This document shows positions 47,372 to 58,550 of a stretch of 64,000 nt of DNA, piece after piece. Both the position numbers and the translations under genes were made by a program. A model generated the notes under the pieces. It saw only the letters and a list, made by a program, of their open reading frames with translations, had not been told where the DNA came from and made no database searches. Each line of letters begins with the position of its first letter. The stretch's first letter is position 1. The DNA comes from Holothuria scabra (Eukaryota > Echinodermata > Holothuroidea > Aspidochirotida > Holothuriidae), in NCBI GenBank assembly GCA_037179385.1, contig CM074196.1:30029986-30093985 (forward strand), given 5' to 3'.

Positions 47372-50300
47372 ATGACGGAGAAGGAATCAGCAATTCAGCC
47401 TCCGTTTCTACCTCCTTGAAGAGTTAGTAGTCAACGCGCCATTTTAAGTTTGAAATCTATGATTAAGCCAACTTTGGATGGTAGTATGACAGCCACTGTG
47501 CGCGCTCAAGTTTTACTACAAGTTGACCTAAAAAGAGAGGTCACATACGCATGCGCAGATCATAAACTTCGAACTCGTCTATTGGTTTAAAAAAAGTGTG
47601 TGCATGATTTGAAACAGAATGGATTTGAAGAACTTTTTGTGATACAGGAGCTTTGGTCAAGGAAGGGACGTATACTTACAGTCGGGGTTGGTAAGATAGT
47701 AATAAACAAATTGGAAATTGTAACGAACGACTCCCCAGATAGCTTACATGAGTGACATGAATATAACAAAATAAAATCAGTTTATGATATAAAAATAGTA
47801 AGCACAAGAATTTTGCAGTACATTACAAAACGCAGGTAGAATTACCTTTTCCTCTACCCATATGTAAAACAGAAGAATTGAGTGTAGTGGGCTTGTATTT
47901 ACTTTTGGAATGTTATCCTGGCAAGATATTGGCAAGATATTTCATGAGTCATACAACAATATGTATCACACGTTTCCATGCATGGATGCTTACTTATATA
48001 TATTACGGTTCGTTTTCACTCAGTTTGACCGTTTTAATTTTTGTCCTTTTGCGTCTCGCATGCCAGGTGCAAAGGGACGACCAAAAATGTGCATTAGGAC
48101 GATCTAACAGATTACTTTGTAAAAGTCATAGAATAGCAAATGACGGACCCGATTGTCCGTACTTAAGTAAAAAAAAAAAAAACCTCAGTAACCTCCCAGA
48201 CTGTGTTCATACTTCACATTGGCACATGAAGAAATATTATTCCACATGTACTATCAATAATATGCACACTTTGTACAATTTACATTTGTTGTATTTCTAT
48301 CATCATCATACAAACATATAACTACTCTAAGATGTATTGTATTTAATTCTCTAGAGAATTAAGAGTTACCATAATTATGAAATTTCACCACAATACATAT
48401 CACTCATCGAAAAAAAAAATTTAATGGCCCAAACTCCATAATTACAGGGCATTTTAACACTGAGATATAACATTTCAGAGTTCACTCCTTCAATTTAAAA
48501 TTGTAGATTGCGCAAACAATTCTAATGTCATTGTTATTAATTACTCAAAATAACAATCTTTGTACTTCCGTATTTTTCCGAAAGATACTGCACCTTATGC
48601 AAAAATGTCAAGACGGTCTAAATGCTTTCAGGTGAATTGATATTACTCCCTGCTACTTCCTCCTACTTTCCTGCATGGTATGAGGGGAACAGGAACAGTC
48701 TCACGTCGTACGAACATATCACGACTTTAAAGAAGAATAAAGCACGCAAATGTGAGTTTTACGATAAGAATATTAAAATTGTTGCGCAATGGACACTGTA
48801 TTTGGATTTAAGTAAATACACTTCATCATTAATACCTAGCAATAACAATTAAATCCCATGGCTATCTTGCAAAGGAACAAGCTATATCCATGTGATTTGG
48901 ATCAATGATATTTATTTGCAACTTCCAAATATATATATTCCGTAAAATGTAGACCTGAGGTACACAATAATCGAAAAACAAACAGGATCAGTCCTTAGTG
49001 GACTGTTAATCTTATCATTATGATAGTTTAATTTAATCTTATTATAATTTGCCACTTTAAGTTGGTAATATGTTTCATTTCTAGCCTATCGCAGTACACT
49101 CAGTGCCACTTTATGTTTACACTTCAGATGGTGCTGATCAGATATTCATTACACATTATAAAATTCACTCCAGAGTGTCGCACACTGCATATCTCATGTT
49201 TGCACTGACCAATGGCTGTGTTATTTGGGAACACTCTTTACATGATTGATCAACTGTGTACTTCTAATCAGAAAACACGACAAACGCATCGCATTGCAGG
49301 AACGTCGATCCTGAGGGCAGGTGGAAATTGTCCGCCCAAAATAAAAATATTCGGGCAAACATACCCTAAAGGTTTGCCAGTTCCCAATTATTCACGCGGC
49401 TTTAAAAATAAGCCCAAAACAACAGGCAGGGTTTTAGGGCTTTGGAAGAACGTCAATTGAGTGTGCATGAGTACGTGTCAAAGTGAGTGTGTGTTCATGT
49501 TTCTTTAGGTATACATGTGTGCTCGAGTTGGTTTGGATGGATTGCTAAAAGATTCTGGTCCGGGATGCGATCGAAGGTTCAACCGACTTTGGGGAAATTT
49601 GATCCTGCAGTCCACAAACCATATCTACGCCCATTCTGCATGGCCCGTCTAAAATTTCCCGAATCACCGATATCATTTAATATGTCTCAAATGTCTGTAA
49701 ATGACATTTGAGCACACCTCTTAAAGCAAAACATTTTATTACCATGCATGTTTCTACAAGAAGCAAAATATTTGGAAAGGACGCTAAACAAAACTGAAGT
49801 AAGGTATTTGATCATACCCAAAATTATCAAAAAGTTAAAAAAGTGAGGATTAAAACCAAATGATGACACAATAGTGACTGTCGTAATGGTTTTAAATGGT
49901 GCATTGGTTAACGCTCAATGACGCATACACCAGAACCAATAGATAAATTGAATGACCATGTCAGAAACCAAGAAACTCTTCTCTTACATTTCTAATATTT
50001 TTAGTTAAAAATTAATATAATATTTAATATTAATCAAGATGATGATTTTTTTATCGGTACTCGAATTCTTCTAACGTGTTTTAGAGAAGAGACACGCTAG
50101 AGGGTATGATGGTAGTACTGCCGGAATACATATATTTAATTCGGAAAAGTTAGGAAGTGTTTTCATATTTACCATTCAAGTTTATTTGAATATAGGGCTA
50201 TCCGCAAGCTTAAACAAATAAGCTCCTTCAGTTGAGAGTGAGATAGAGACGAATTAATTATTGTAAGGAAATGGTACTTTTACACGCTTGCGTTATCATT

Positions 50301-50607
50301 TCTTGTATTTCATATCAGAGAAGAAAGTAAAAGATAAAGTAAACTGACCGGGCAGCTGGGTGGAACGTGGTCTCCTTGAAAGTGATATTTTACATTCTTG
50401 CTATCTTGCCCCATGGATCAATACTTTATTTGACTACGACTTTGAGTTGATGTGCAAAATGTTGTTTTGTTTTAGTTATGTTTTAGATCCATATTCATCG
50501 AACAAGAAGACTAATAGCTTCTTCTAAAGTTAAACTTACATTTTTGAGATATTAACAAAAAATGTTATTTCTTAATTAGAATCGAATATTTCGTTTAGTC
50601 TTTGCAT
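47372..50607. other. Intergenic DNA downstream of OAS-like copy 3
   Basis: AT-rich. Frames here run through homopolymers or lack a credible start. No gene recognised. Confidence 0.5.
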
Positions 50608-50613
50608 TTTATT
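50608..50613 (-). terminator. Candidate polyadenylation signal, OAS-like copy 3
   Basis: AATAAA on the minus strand, about 80 bases past the stop codon. Confidence 0.45.
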
Positions 50614-50692
50614 CACTTGCATCAATACTTGGAAATAAAGAGATAAATGTCCCTGTTCTATCAGCTTAGATCTATGGTTGTGCTTTCCTCCT

Positions 50693-51883
50693 TCAGACAC
50701 TGTTATTAATCAAAACAATTATACCAGAAACCAAGCCAATAAGCAGGCAAACACGTAGGATCACACAACAGAAACACTTAATGCAGTAACAATCACACTC
50801 GCTGTCATCATGGTATTTCATGGGGTCCCCGTACACTCGTTTGCACTTCGGTGGAGATTGGTCAAACCAGGGAGCTCCTTGGTCCAAGATTTCGTTATCC
50901 TCCATATTAAGGTGGTAATCCTGATCGAAAATGTCTTCAATAGCAAAGACTGGTTCTCCACAGAAATCCATTTCAGCCTCGTGTAAACGTGCTAGAGTAG
51001 CTTTGGCGTATCGTCGCATCTCTTTAATCAACAATGCATTGTTTCCTAGGTCCAGCAAGTTATTGTATGGATTACATGGGTCAAGCAGAAGAGGTCGTTG
51101 TATCATTATGTCCATTGGCACGTCAAACACATTGTAGAATTTTAGCCAATAAATGTTTAAGGAATCTGACAATTCAAACAGCCGCAGAAAACGTCGAAAT
51201 CCCTCAACAACATTTTGATTTCCAAGCTGTTGATCTGCAGCATAGACTCCCATGTATTCCATTAAACTGGAACGGCTTCTTATGTTGTTTACTGGTACTT
51301 TGGAACTCCAGTATTTGGCCAGGCGGGAAAGAGAATGGGAGAACGAGTCCCTTTGCCTTTCGAATAGCACTGATGCACCCGAAAGCGAAGTACTGTAATA
51401 GTGTCTCAGGTGTTCGGGAACTTTCTTTACGTGTTGCAGAGCTCTTTTGTGTTGACTAACAATTGAATCCTCCTTAAAGCCGGAGTGATACTGTTCCGAA
51501 GGAAGAAAATTTACTGCAGGGAGTAAATCAATCTTGAAACCGTCGTGACAAAATTTGATGCCGAATTCATTTTTACCGCAATAGCATGCAGGCCTACATG
51601 AGCAATTGCACGGTAAGATGTTGTCAAGTTCTTCGATGATGTCGTGAAACGGTGGATACTGATTATTAATGTAAACAATGACGTCAATATCCATCATGCC
51701 ACGAATGGACGTTTTCTTCGGTAGGCTACCGAAAGGAGTGATTCGATCAACAACACCACGTCCTTTAAAATGTGCTTGTATAACTCGTGTCATTTCATTG
51801 ATCGTCTGTTTAGCACGTTGAACCACGTCGTCGTCCGGCGCTAGATCCTCGGCGAAAGATCTCAGGTGTTTACTGAACTTCAT
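50693..51883 (-). CDS. OAS-like nucleotidyltransferase, tail-anchored (copy 3)
   Basis: 396 residues, closest to copy 1. Seen: FGS 51-53, D65-I-D67, D119 (FKIDLLPAVNF), RLAKYW, SSLMEYMGVYAAD and LLLDPCNPYNNLL, the full set of nucleotidyltransferase and OAS C-domain signatures. A five-Cys cluster (C92, C94, C96, C100, C102) lies between the two catalytic segments. The tail has ECDCYCIKCFCC, then VILRVCLLIGLVSGIIVLI and a four-residue end, NNSV, a clear single hydrophobic tail anchor with possible acylated cysteines. The ATG at 51883 follows a splice acceptor by 5 bases; the frame extends 46 codons upstream but that part is not conserved. By family knowledge it should make 2'-5' oligonucleotides or a related second messenger. 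RNA dependence cannot be read from sequence. Confidence 0.9.
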   Translation of the reverse strand: MKFSKHLRSFAEDLAPDDDVVQRAKQTINEMTRVIQAHFKGRGVVDRITPFGSLPKKTSIRGMMDIDVIVYINNQYPPFHDIIEELDNILPCNCSCRPACYCGKNEFGIKFCHDGFKIDLLPAVNFLPSEQYHSGFKEDSIVSQHKRALQHVKKVPEHLRHYYSTSLSGASVLFERQRDSFSHSLSRLAKYWSSKVPVNNIRSRSSLMEYMGVYAADQQLGNQNVVEGFRRFLRLFELSDSLNIYWLKFYNVFDVPMDIMIQRPLLLDPCNPYNNLLDLGNNALLIKEMRRYAKATLARLHEAEMDFCGEPVFAIEDIFDQDYHLNMEDNEILDQGAPWFDQSPPKCKRVYGDPMKYHDDSECDCYCIKCFCCVILRVCLLIGLVSGIIVLINNSV

Positions 51884-51910
51884 TTCACCTACAAAAATGT
51901 AATTAGGTAT
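51884..51910 (-). promoter_or_regulatory. 3' splice acceptor of 5'-UTR intron, OAS-like copy 3
   Basis: The minus strand reads ACATTTTTGTAG, then GTGAA and the ATG. The AG is at 51889-51890. Confidence 0.65.
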
Positions 51911-52021
51911 AATATGAGGAAAAAGAAATGCATAGCATATGAATGTCACAAGAGACGGTTTTTCATAAACTTCACAAAGTTGAAAACTTACCAACGTGGA
52001 ACGTATAATTCGCAAACTCAT

Positions 52022-53029
52022 TTCAGAGGTGGAATGTAATGACCCTCATGATTAAAAAATAATTAAGATTATGCTACATGACGACATGTAACATGAGGAA
52101 TAACGGTAAAGCACTGTTTTATGGACAGTCATGATATAGCTCCTTCAGTGATAAAGATGTCCCAGTTGACAAAAGTGGCAAACCTTGAATGGTCCCAGTA
52201 GGAATCCCAGGTAGAGTCATACTCGTAAAAGTGCGTCATGCTCAACATTATCATTGGGATGCGGCAAGCAGTGACCCTAACAATAGTCCATGCAAGCGTT
52301 TTTCTAGAGAGACACAAAATTACATCGATATGAAAGTTTTCCTTTTGCTATTTTATGACAAATTCTTTGTTAAGCCATAACATCGTGTTAATATTAAAGT
52401 TATCCCAAGTTAGAAAAACAAAACAAGATATCTTAAACAGCACGTATAAATGAAATTCCAGCAGTCTTACTTACATTTTCATTAAACACTTTTGAGCCAA
52501 GATGTCAAATGTTGAAATTTATTGACTTAAAATAAATTAGTCCACTGTACAAAAATTTGTGACTTTCTTGTTGTAAAACTCACTTTACCTGCTTGGTTTT
52601 CCTTTTAATTTAAAAATGTTTCATGACCTTGAACACTCCCTGTTAGCTTGCATAGCATGTTGCACAGAGAGGGCTTAATTACTACCGGTACATCATCCTA
52701 TAAGTGTTAGAGTGCCTTCAAACCTTGGAACAAGGCGCAGTAACTTTCGGAAAAACAAAGAAATCCAAAGATTGTAATTTGAGTAGTGCAACAATGATAA
52801 CACAAATTAATGCACAATGTTCGATCTTGTTTGAGTGAATTAACTTCAGCATTTTATGTCTCAGTTTCAGAATGTACTACGGAGATGGGAGTTGGACTAG
52901 GCTTTTAGAATTCATTTTGCAAGCGGTGTAAAACATAATTTTGAATTTGATGACTTGGGGTACACTTTAAATGTCTCAATGATAAGTCAGATTAATTAAG
53001 GTAAATTACGCATCGATATCCGGGACCTT
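52022..53029. other. Upstream region of OAS-like copy 3
   Basis: Should hold the 5'-UTR exon and promoter of copy 3 on the minus strand. I could not pick the donor or transcription start. Confidence 0.45.
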
Positions 53030-53078
53030 GGCTTTTCACCCAAAGTGTACTTTTTACGTACACTTTGGGTAGAAAGCC
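53030..53078. repeat. Hairpin with ACCCAAAGTGTAC arms
   Basis: GGCTTT-TCACCCAAAGTGTAC, a seven-base loop, then GTACACTTTGGGT-AGAAAGCC. The arms pair over nearly their whole length. Confidence 0.75.
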
Positions 53079-54269
53079 TTCTTTAAAATTTTTTTTATAA
53101 CCATCAATCAAAAGGTGAAGGGATAAACGGCATTTTCCTAACATGCACAGAGGGTTCGCTGATTACATATTATGCGCTCAGTAACATTGAGAACATTGCA
53201 ATAGGGTTTGAAGAAGAGCTGAAATCATGGGGGCACTAAGATTACGTTAATTGAGAAAATGGGAATTATCTGGTAAGAGGATTCGGAACGTTTTTCCATT
53301 TCATTATCATACCCCATATATTGGCAGTATTTCTCCAGAAAACCCTTAAATGTTTAGACTGGCCAACCTCGTCCAAACTAATATCTTCTCAATCTCTCTC
53401 TTGTTATCCTGCTACAGCCCAAAATCTGCCCCAAATAGTCCAATGCAACCTGTCTAAATGTTCTCTTTGTGCAGAAAAAGTCCTTGCTTGTTCCATAAGG
53501 ACATATCTTGGTTTGATGGGAATACAATGCTACATTACACGGAAAAAGGACAGTCTCTGAGAAGTTTGTTCAATATAAACTACACTTCTTCCAACTTTGA
53601 ATTTGCCATGTCAATCAAGGAAATGAACCACTTCAGCATTTTGCTGTACCCTATGAAAAATGTACTAGCATGGGCTGACGGGTTTACAGGCAATCAGTGA
53701 GTCAAAGACTAACACAAAGACACATACACATAGCATCTCGATGGCATGGATTAGCAAGATGTGTAAGCCAGCAGTTGATTATTAAATGATTCGCTACGAT
53801 TCTCTTCGAAATTTAATATTCCATTTTTCGAAAAGGGTAATACTTAACAACTCCGGTCAATTCTAACAACACTTTTTCCGAACAATAATGACATTTGTAA
53901 ATGTCGCACTAGGCAAAGAACATAAATCAGAAAGGCAAGAGGCTAATCTTGCCACGGAAATTGCTAGTCTGTTTTTTTCTTTCACATGGACAGTGTTTCA
54001 TCCACCTAGTTTGTAAATAATGCATCCAAGTTCCTTACATTGAGATATCGAGCAAATCGTGGTCAGAGATTTAAACACTCCGAGACCGAAGATAACATTT
54101 ACCCACCCCAGAATAGGGTTCTGATCACTACAGTATCTCACATTCAAATACTATCTTGAAATGAATACCATTCAATGTCCCAACACGAAATATTGTGAAA
54201 ACATGGTTCGGAGACTTTGACACCTGGCGATCTAGTATAAGTTTTTCCTTCCACTGGAAGTAATAAGTA
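53079..54269. other. Intergenic DNA without recognisable gene
   Basis: No gene or repeat boundary recognised. Confidence 0.5.
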
Positions 54270-55215
54270 TCTTCTGTTTAGATGGACCATCTTTATGCCA
54301 AGTATGAGTACCCTACAATTTACCTTTTTTCAGATAATGTGTTAACAATAATTTCACAGTTTGACTTCTGGTGACCCCATAAAACCTTTGACCTCCACCA
54401 AAACTGATAGTTTTCTTTGTCTCACTATAACATATCGACATACCAAGCATGAAATATTATTCAAGCTTCCTACCTTCAGAAATTGTCTGAACAAGTTTAC
54501 CAACTTTGATCACTTGTGACCCCGGATAACTTTCGACCTCCACCAAAAACAGTAGGGATCATCTAATCAGTATGGGACATCGTCATACCAAGCACGAGGA
54601 CCCCAGAATTAGTTGCCATTCTTAAGATATCGGGTACACAAGGTTTTCAGTCTTAGGACCCCGGTGACCGCACATGACCTTTGACCTCCACCAAAACTGA
54701 TAAGTGTTTTGTCTGGCTTTAGCGCACCCACATTCCAAGTGTAAATCTATTCAAGCTTCTTACCTTCAGATATTGTGTAAACAATGTTTCCAGAATTTGA
54801 CCCTAGTTACCCCTAATGACTATTGACCACCACCACAAATAGTAGGGATCATCTAACTAATATTGGCCATCCGCATACCTAGTATAAGGACCCTCCAAAT
54901 TGACCTTCTTGACATATAGTGTAAACAAGATTTTCACACTTTGTAACTTCTGTAGAACTAATATTACGTTTGAACTCTACCAAAACTGATTGATGTCTTA
55001 GTTTCAGTATAACGCTCTCACATACCACGTGTGTAATCTACCAAAGCTTCCTACCTTCAGATATTTTCTAATGAATGATTTCAGACTTTGACCCTAGCTT
55101 TTCACATGTGACCTTGATATGCATCACCTACTCTTTATGGGGGGGGGGGGCATCTAAATGCCAAGTATGAAAATCCAACAAGGTACCGTTCTTGAGATAT
55201 TTTGTAAAGAAGCCC
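54270..55215. repeat. Higher-order TGACCT satellite (about 145-bp monomers, 288-bp period)
   Basis: Two alternating monomer types. Type A carries AAACTGATA...TTTGTC and ATTCAAGCTTCCTACCTTCA (near 54400, 54690, 54982). Type B carries AGTAGGGATCATCTAA and GGACCC near its end (54547, 54838). Each contains a GGTGACC...TTTGACCTCCACCA core. Same-type spacing is about 288-292 bp. Confidence 0.8.
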
Positions 55216-56307
55216 ATAGCGCCACACGCACAAACAGATTCACACAAAACACACGAAATCACCATCACATAGATGCCTTGCATGCCTTCTGCAAGGAAAT
55301 ACGGTTCTACTTTCGTTTAGAAGAAAAGGGATATGTATGCAGTCTCTCCCATTTGAGTTATTCTAGTAACCTCTCCTGAATGGCAGGCATAATGGCCCCG
55401 AAGTCGGTATAAGCCTAGCAGGAACGTGTTGCATAGGTAAAAAACCCCAAGCTGGTATATGTTACATCAAACATTGCAAATAGATGTCTCCGAAGGCGAC
55501 AGAAGCTGCATCAAAAAGTAATCGCAAACAAACTTAAGTTCTGCGACAGAGGGAACCCCCTCCGAAAACAATATACCTGAAGTCTGTAGGTATATAGATG
55601 TAATGTACTTAATGAAATCAAGAATGCTCCACTCAATACATTCACTCATACACACAAACAGCAACGTGCAATTACACACCGGAAACAGCTCCCTGGATAC
55701 ATATTGCCAAAATACTGTAGGAGGTCAAAAGTGCTTTATTTATAGACAGGGTATTTCCACAGATTTCAGCGCGCAATATCAATTACATACATATGTTGAA
55801 ACGTTATTCGTGTTTGGAGTGTTCGATCAACACAACAGTCCGAAAGTGAACTTAATGGTTTGCTAGCCAGCATGAAACCGGTTTCTTCCTCTAGTGTACG
55901 ACTTTTCAGTGTGTATTTATGAGTTGAAATGATATCAGTTTAATGTCTAAATTTGTAATGAATGAATAGGGTGCGGCAAAAAGTATTTAATAAGGCGTTT
56001 CAAGAAGAATCTGCGTTCAAGAAAGAAGTTGCTATGTGGCAACCTGTGGAAACAGTATCTAATGAACCTACTGACTTCTTGAAATTTCACCACACTCAAG
56101 TTAAACTTGCAAATAGTTTTTCATCAATATCAAACGGAAGGGATTATGATGTAGAATGCTAGTCTTTCATAAGCACAGGTCAGTTTCAGATCATATGTCC
56201 AACTCCTATCTCACGGCCGTAATCAAATTATGGGCAGTAGCTCGTTAAACTATTGTTTATCTAGTGTCCTGTCCGGTTCTGTATTTCAGTTTATATTTGT
56301 ACGGACG
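55216..56307. other. Intergenic DNA without recognisable gene
   Basis: No gene recognised. Confidence 0.5.
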
Positions 56308-56334
56308 AAATGAATGAATGAATGAATGAATGAA
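56308..56334. repeat. (GAAT)n microsatellite
   Basis: Six to seven tandem GAAT units. Confidence 0.9.
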
Positions 56335-56571
56335 TCTATGGGGGTAAGACACATGGAGCACGTGCAGTGAAAGATATACTAGAAATGATTCATTTCTAAT
56401 CCAATATAAAGGTAGCCTAGCGCCAACCCTAGGACAGTACCGTAGTATATCTATTATTCCTTAACTATTAAATTATTATTTTCATGTAGAATTTGACATT
56501 ACGCTTCAGATATGTGCTAAATCTGGGGTCACAGAAACAGCCAGCTTTGTCCAAAATCGAAGACTCTAACT

Positions 56572-56605
56572 AGGGAGGTGTAACTAGATCTAATCACACC
56601 TCCCT
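56572..56605. repeat. Dispersed GGGAGGTG hairpin (copy 2)
   Basis: AGGGAGGTG and CACCTCCCT arms. It lies directly before a SINE body fragment, in the position of the tRNA-like head. Confidence 0.7.
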
Positions 56606-56611
56606 GCTCCA

Positions 56612-56760
56612 ACAAAGGAACCTACTGCTGTTGTTTGTGATGCTCCGCACAAGCAATGAAGCACGCAAAACAAGCCAGTTAGTCACAACTGAAAAAGGGC
56701 CGTGACAGGTTCGTCCCCAGCCTCGGCCGTAAAAATCTATCTAACAAACTAACTAACCTA
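56612..56760 (+). mobile_element. SINE body fragment (copy D)
   Basis: GGAACCTACTGC, GATGCTCCGCACAAGCAATG, AAACAAGCCAGTTAGTCACA, AAAAGGGCCGTGACAGGTTC and CGGCCGTAAAAATCTATCTA match the family body. The tRNA-like head is replaced by the GGGAGGTG hairpin. Confidence 0.7.
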
Positions 56761-57904
56761 ACAATCAAATCTACAATGTGCCCTGTGCATCATTTGACCT
56801 TGTGATATAAACTAATTACTCGTTTATGTTTGATGTACAACTACAACTTCTAGGACTATTCAAATTCCTCAAGAATGTTGAAATAAAGGCTGCACAAATA
56901 GTGTGTTCAATTAGTGCAAAGTAAGTTGCGTAAAGCGTTGGCGTATAAAGACAAAGAATTACTGAGCCATACTGACTCTGTCTGGTTCAAAAAGTCAATA
57001 TTAAAACTCGAAGTTCCTACGAAACAAAAGCACTTAGTACATTTACATATATCATTTGGTTTTTTTTTTTTTATGATTTTCTGCAAATACCTTTTGCAAT
57101 TTACAGATAAAGAAAAGTTAAATTCGGTACCCACACCCCCTTTCCCCGCGTTCATTCCATGCGAAATGAGAAACCTTAGCTAATATGTAGCGAAAAATAT
57201 AAAACTTAAGGTAACATATCGCATCTAATCGCCTTTTCTAAAGGAAAAATTTTCAATAATAAAACCCGCAGATTGGCGATCAATAAATCCGGCGACCCTG
57301 TGTCAGTACTACAGATGGCTATCACCAAAACAAAATGGCAGTTATGGTGTGATAACTGAATTGGCAGACACATAACAATTTTTTTTATGTTAATTCAGTC
57401 TGGTTCAAACTTCACCAACAAGGAAAGCATACAGGAGTAGTGCTGAAAATGGAGCACAAATCAATTGCTGTTTCATCATTGAGAAACTGATAATTGTAAC
57501 TATTATAATAATTATACCCAATAGAACAAACCAGTAACACCCAGGTACGGTTGTAGAAGGTAAATGTGACCAATATCAATCCACATTCTCAGTGGTGAAT
57601 CTTGTTGATATACTATGTTAGTCAAAAGGCTTAGACAGTGCCACAACTCGTGTAAGAAAAAAAAAACGTACTAGAGCGTTTCTGTCATTCCGCTTGCATA
57701 TCCTTGCTAGGAATATTTTTTAACTGGAAAATACAAACCTAACAATGATATAAATATTTTAAACATGAAATAAATACTACAAATAATATAAAGGATTTTT
57801 ATAATTAGCTTCATTTAGTGCATACTGTAGGGAATTGTGGGGATGATTTGAAATAACTTTCCCCAGGGTGTTGCAACACGTACCTGCAACCTCCACACCA
57901 AGTT
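56761..57904. other. Intergenic DNA without recognisable gene
   Basis: No gene recognised; AT-rich. Confidence 0.5.
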
Positions 57905-58110
57905 TTCCGTCTGGGGGTTGGACATACGTCTCACCCCCAAGAGCAAGAGGTACAGGTTTGGACTTCCCAAGTCGAGTCTAACTAAAAAATTAAAACATAG
58001 AACCTACAACCGTTGGGCGTGATTCTGCACAAGGGAGAATCAAATGACCCACGACTTAGCGTCGCTAGCTAGATTTAACCAGAAGGTTAAAAGTTGACTG
58101 GTTATAACTG
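57905..58110 (+). mobile_element. Degenerate SINE fragment (copy E)
   Basis: GGGGGTTGGAC...TCACCCCC forms a stem where other copies have the head. Then come AGAACCTACAACCGTTGGGC and GATTCTGCACAAGGGAG, a diverged family body. Boundaries are uncertain. Confidence 0.5.
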
Positions 58111-58517
58111 ATGCGTAAATCTACAAACAAGGCAAGACAAACTTCAGTTCTAAAAGCAGACTGTTTTCCATGAAACGTTTAAATAATATTTAATTAAAAT
58201 AATTATGCCAACTGTTAATTACAAGACAGCATATTTTATAGATTCTATTTTTTTAATGACAAGCCAAACCTTTATGTTTATAATATACTGTCTGAGGTTG
58301 AGAAAATTAATGTTTGCTAAAGCCAGTCATTCGTTACCGATTACAACACGTCTACAGTTAGACATACCAAATTTTTCAATTTGCACAGCTCCGTTTGATT
58401 GATATCAAGTTCAAAACACTGTAGAGTTGATTCACATCACACAGTATACACTGTATGATCGCACGTGAAGACCTTGCAGGCAAGGGGCTAATCCGAGTGG
58501 CAGCCCTCTTTTCGATG

Positions 58518-58543
58518 CAGGGAGGTGTGGTAACACCTCCCTG
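58518..58543. repeat. Dispersed GGGAGGTG hairpin (copy 3) with flanking direct repeats
   Basis: CAGGGAGGTGT, four bases, ACACCTCCCTG: a perfect 11-bp stem. TTCGATG lies immediately on both sides (58511-58517 and 58544-58550), like a 7-bp target duplication. Confidence 0.8.
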
Positions 58544-58550
58544 TTCGATG

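Noticed and set aside
47878..48321. 147-codon frame with hydrophobic start
   Set aside because: No ATG at its start, passes through a poly(A) run, and shows no family resemblance.
51884..52021. 46-residue hydrophobic N-terminal extension of OAS-like copy 3
   Set aside because: Lies upstream of the acceptor next to the conserved ATG; no counterpart in copies 1 and 2.
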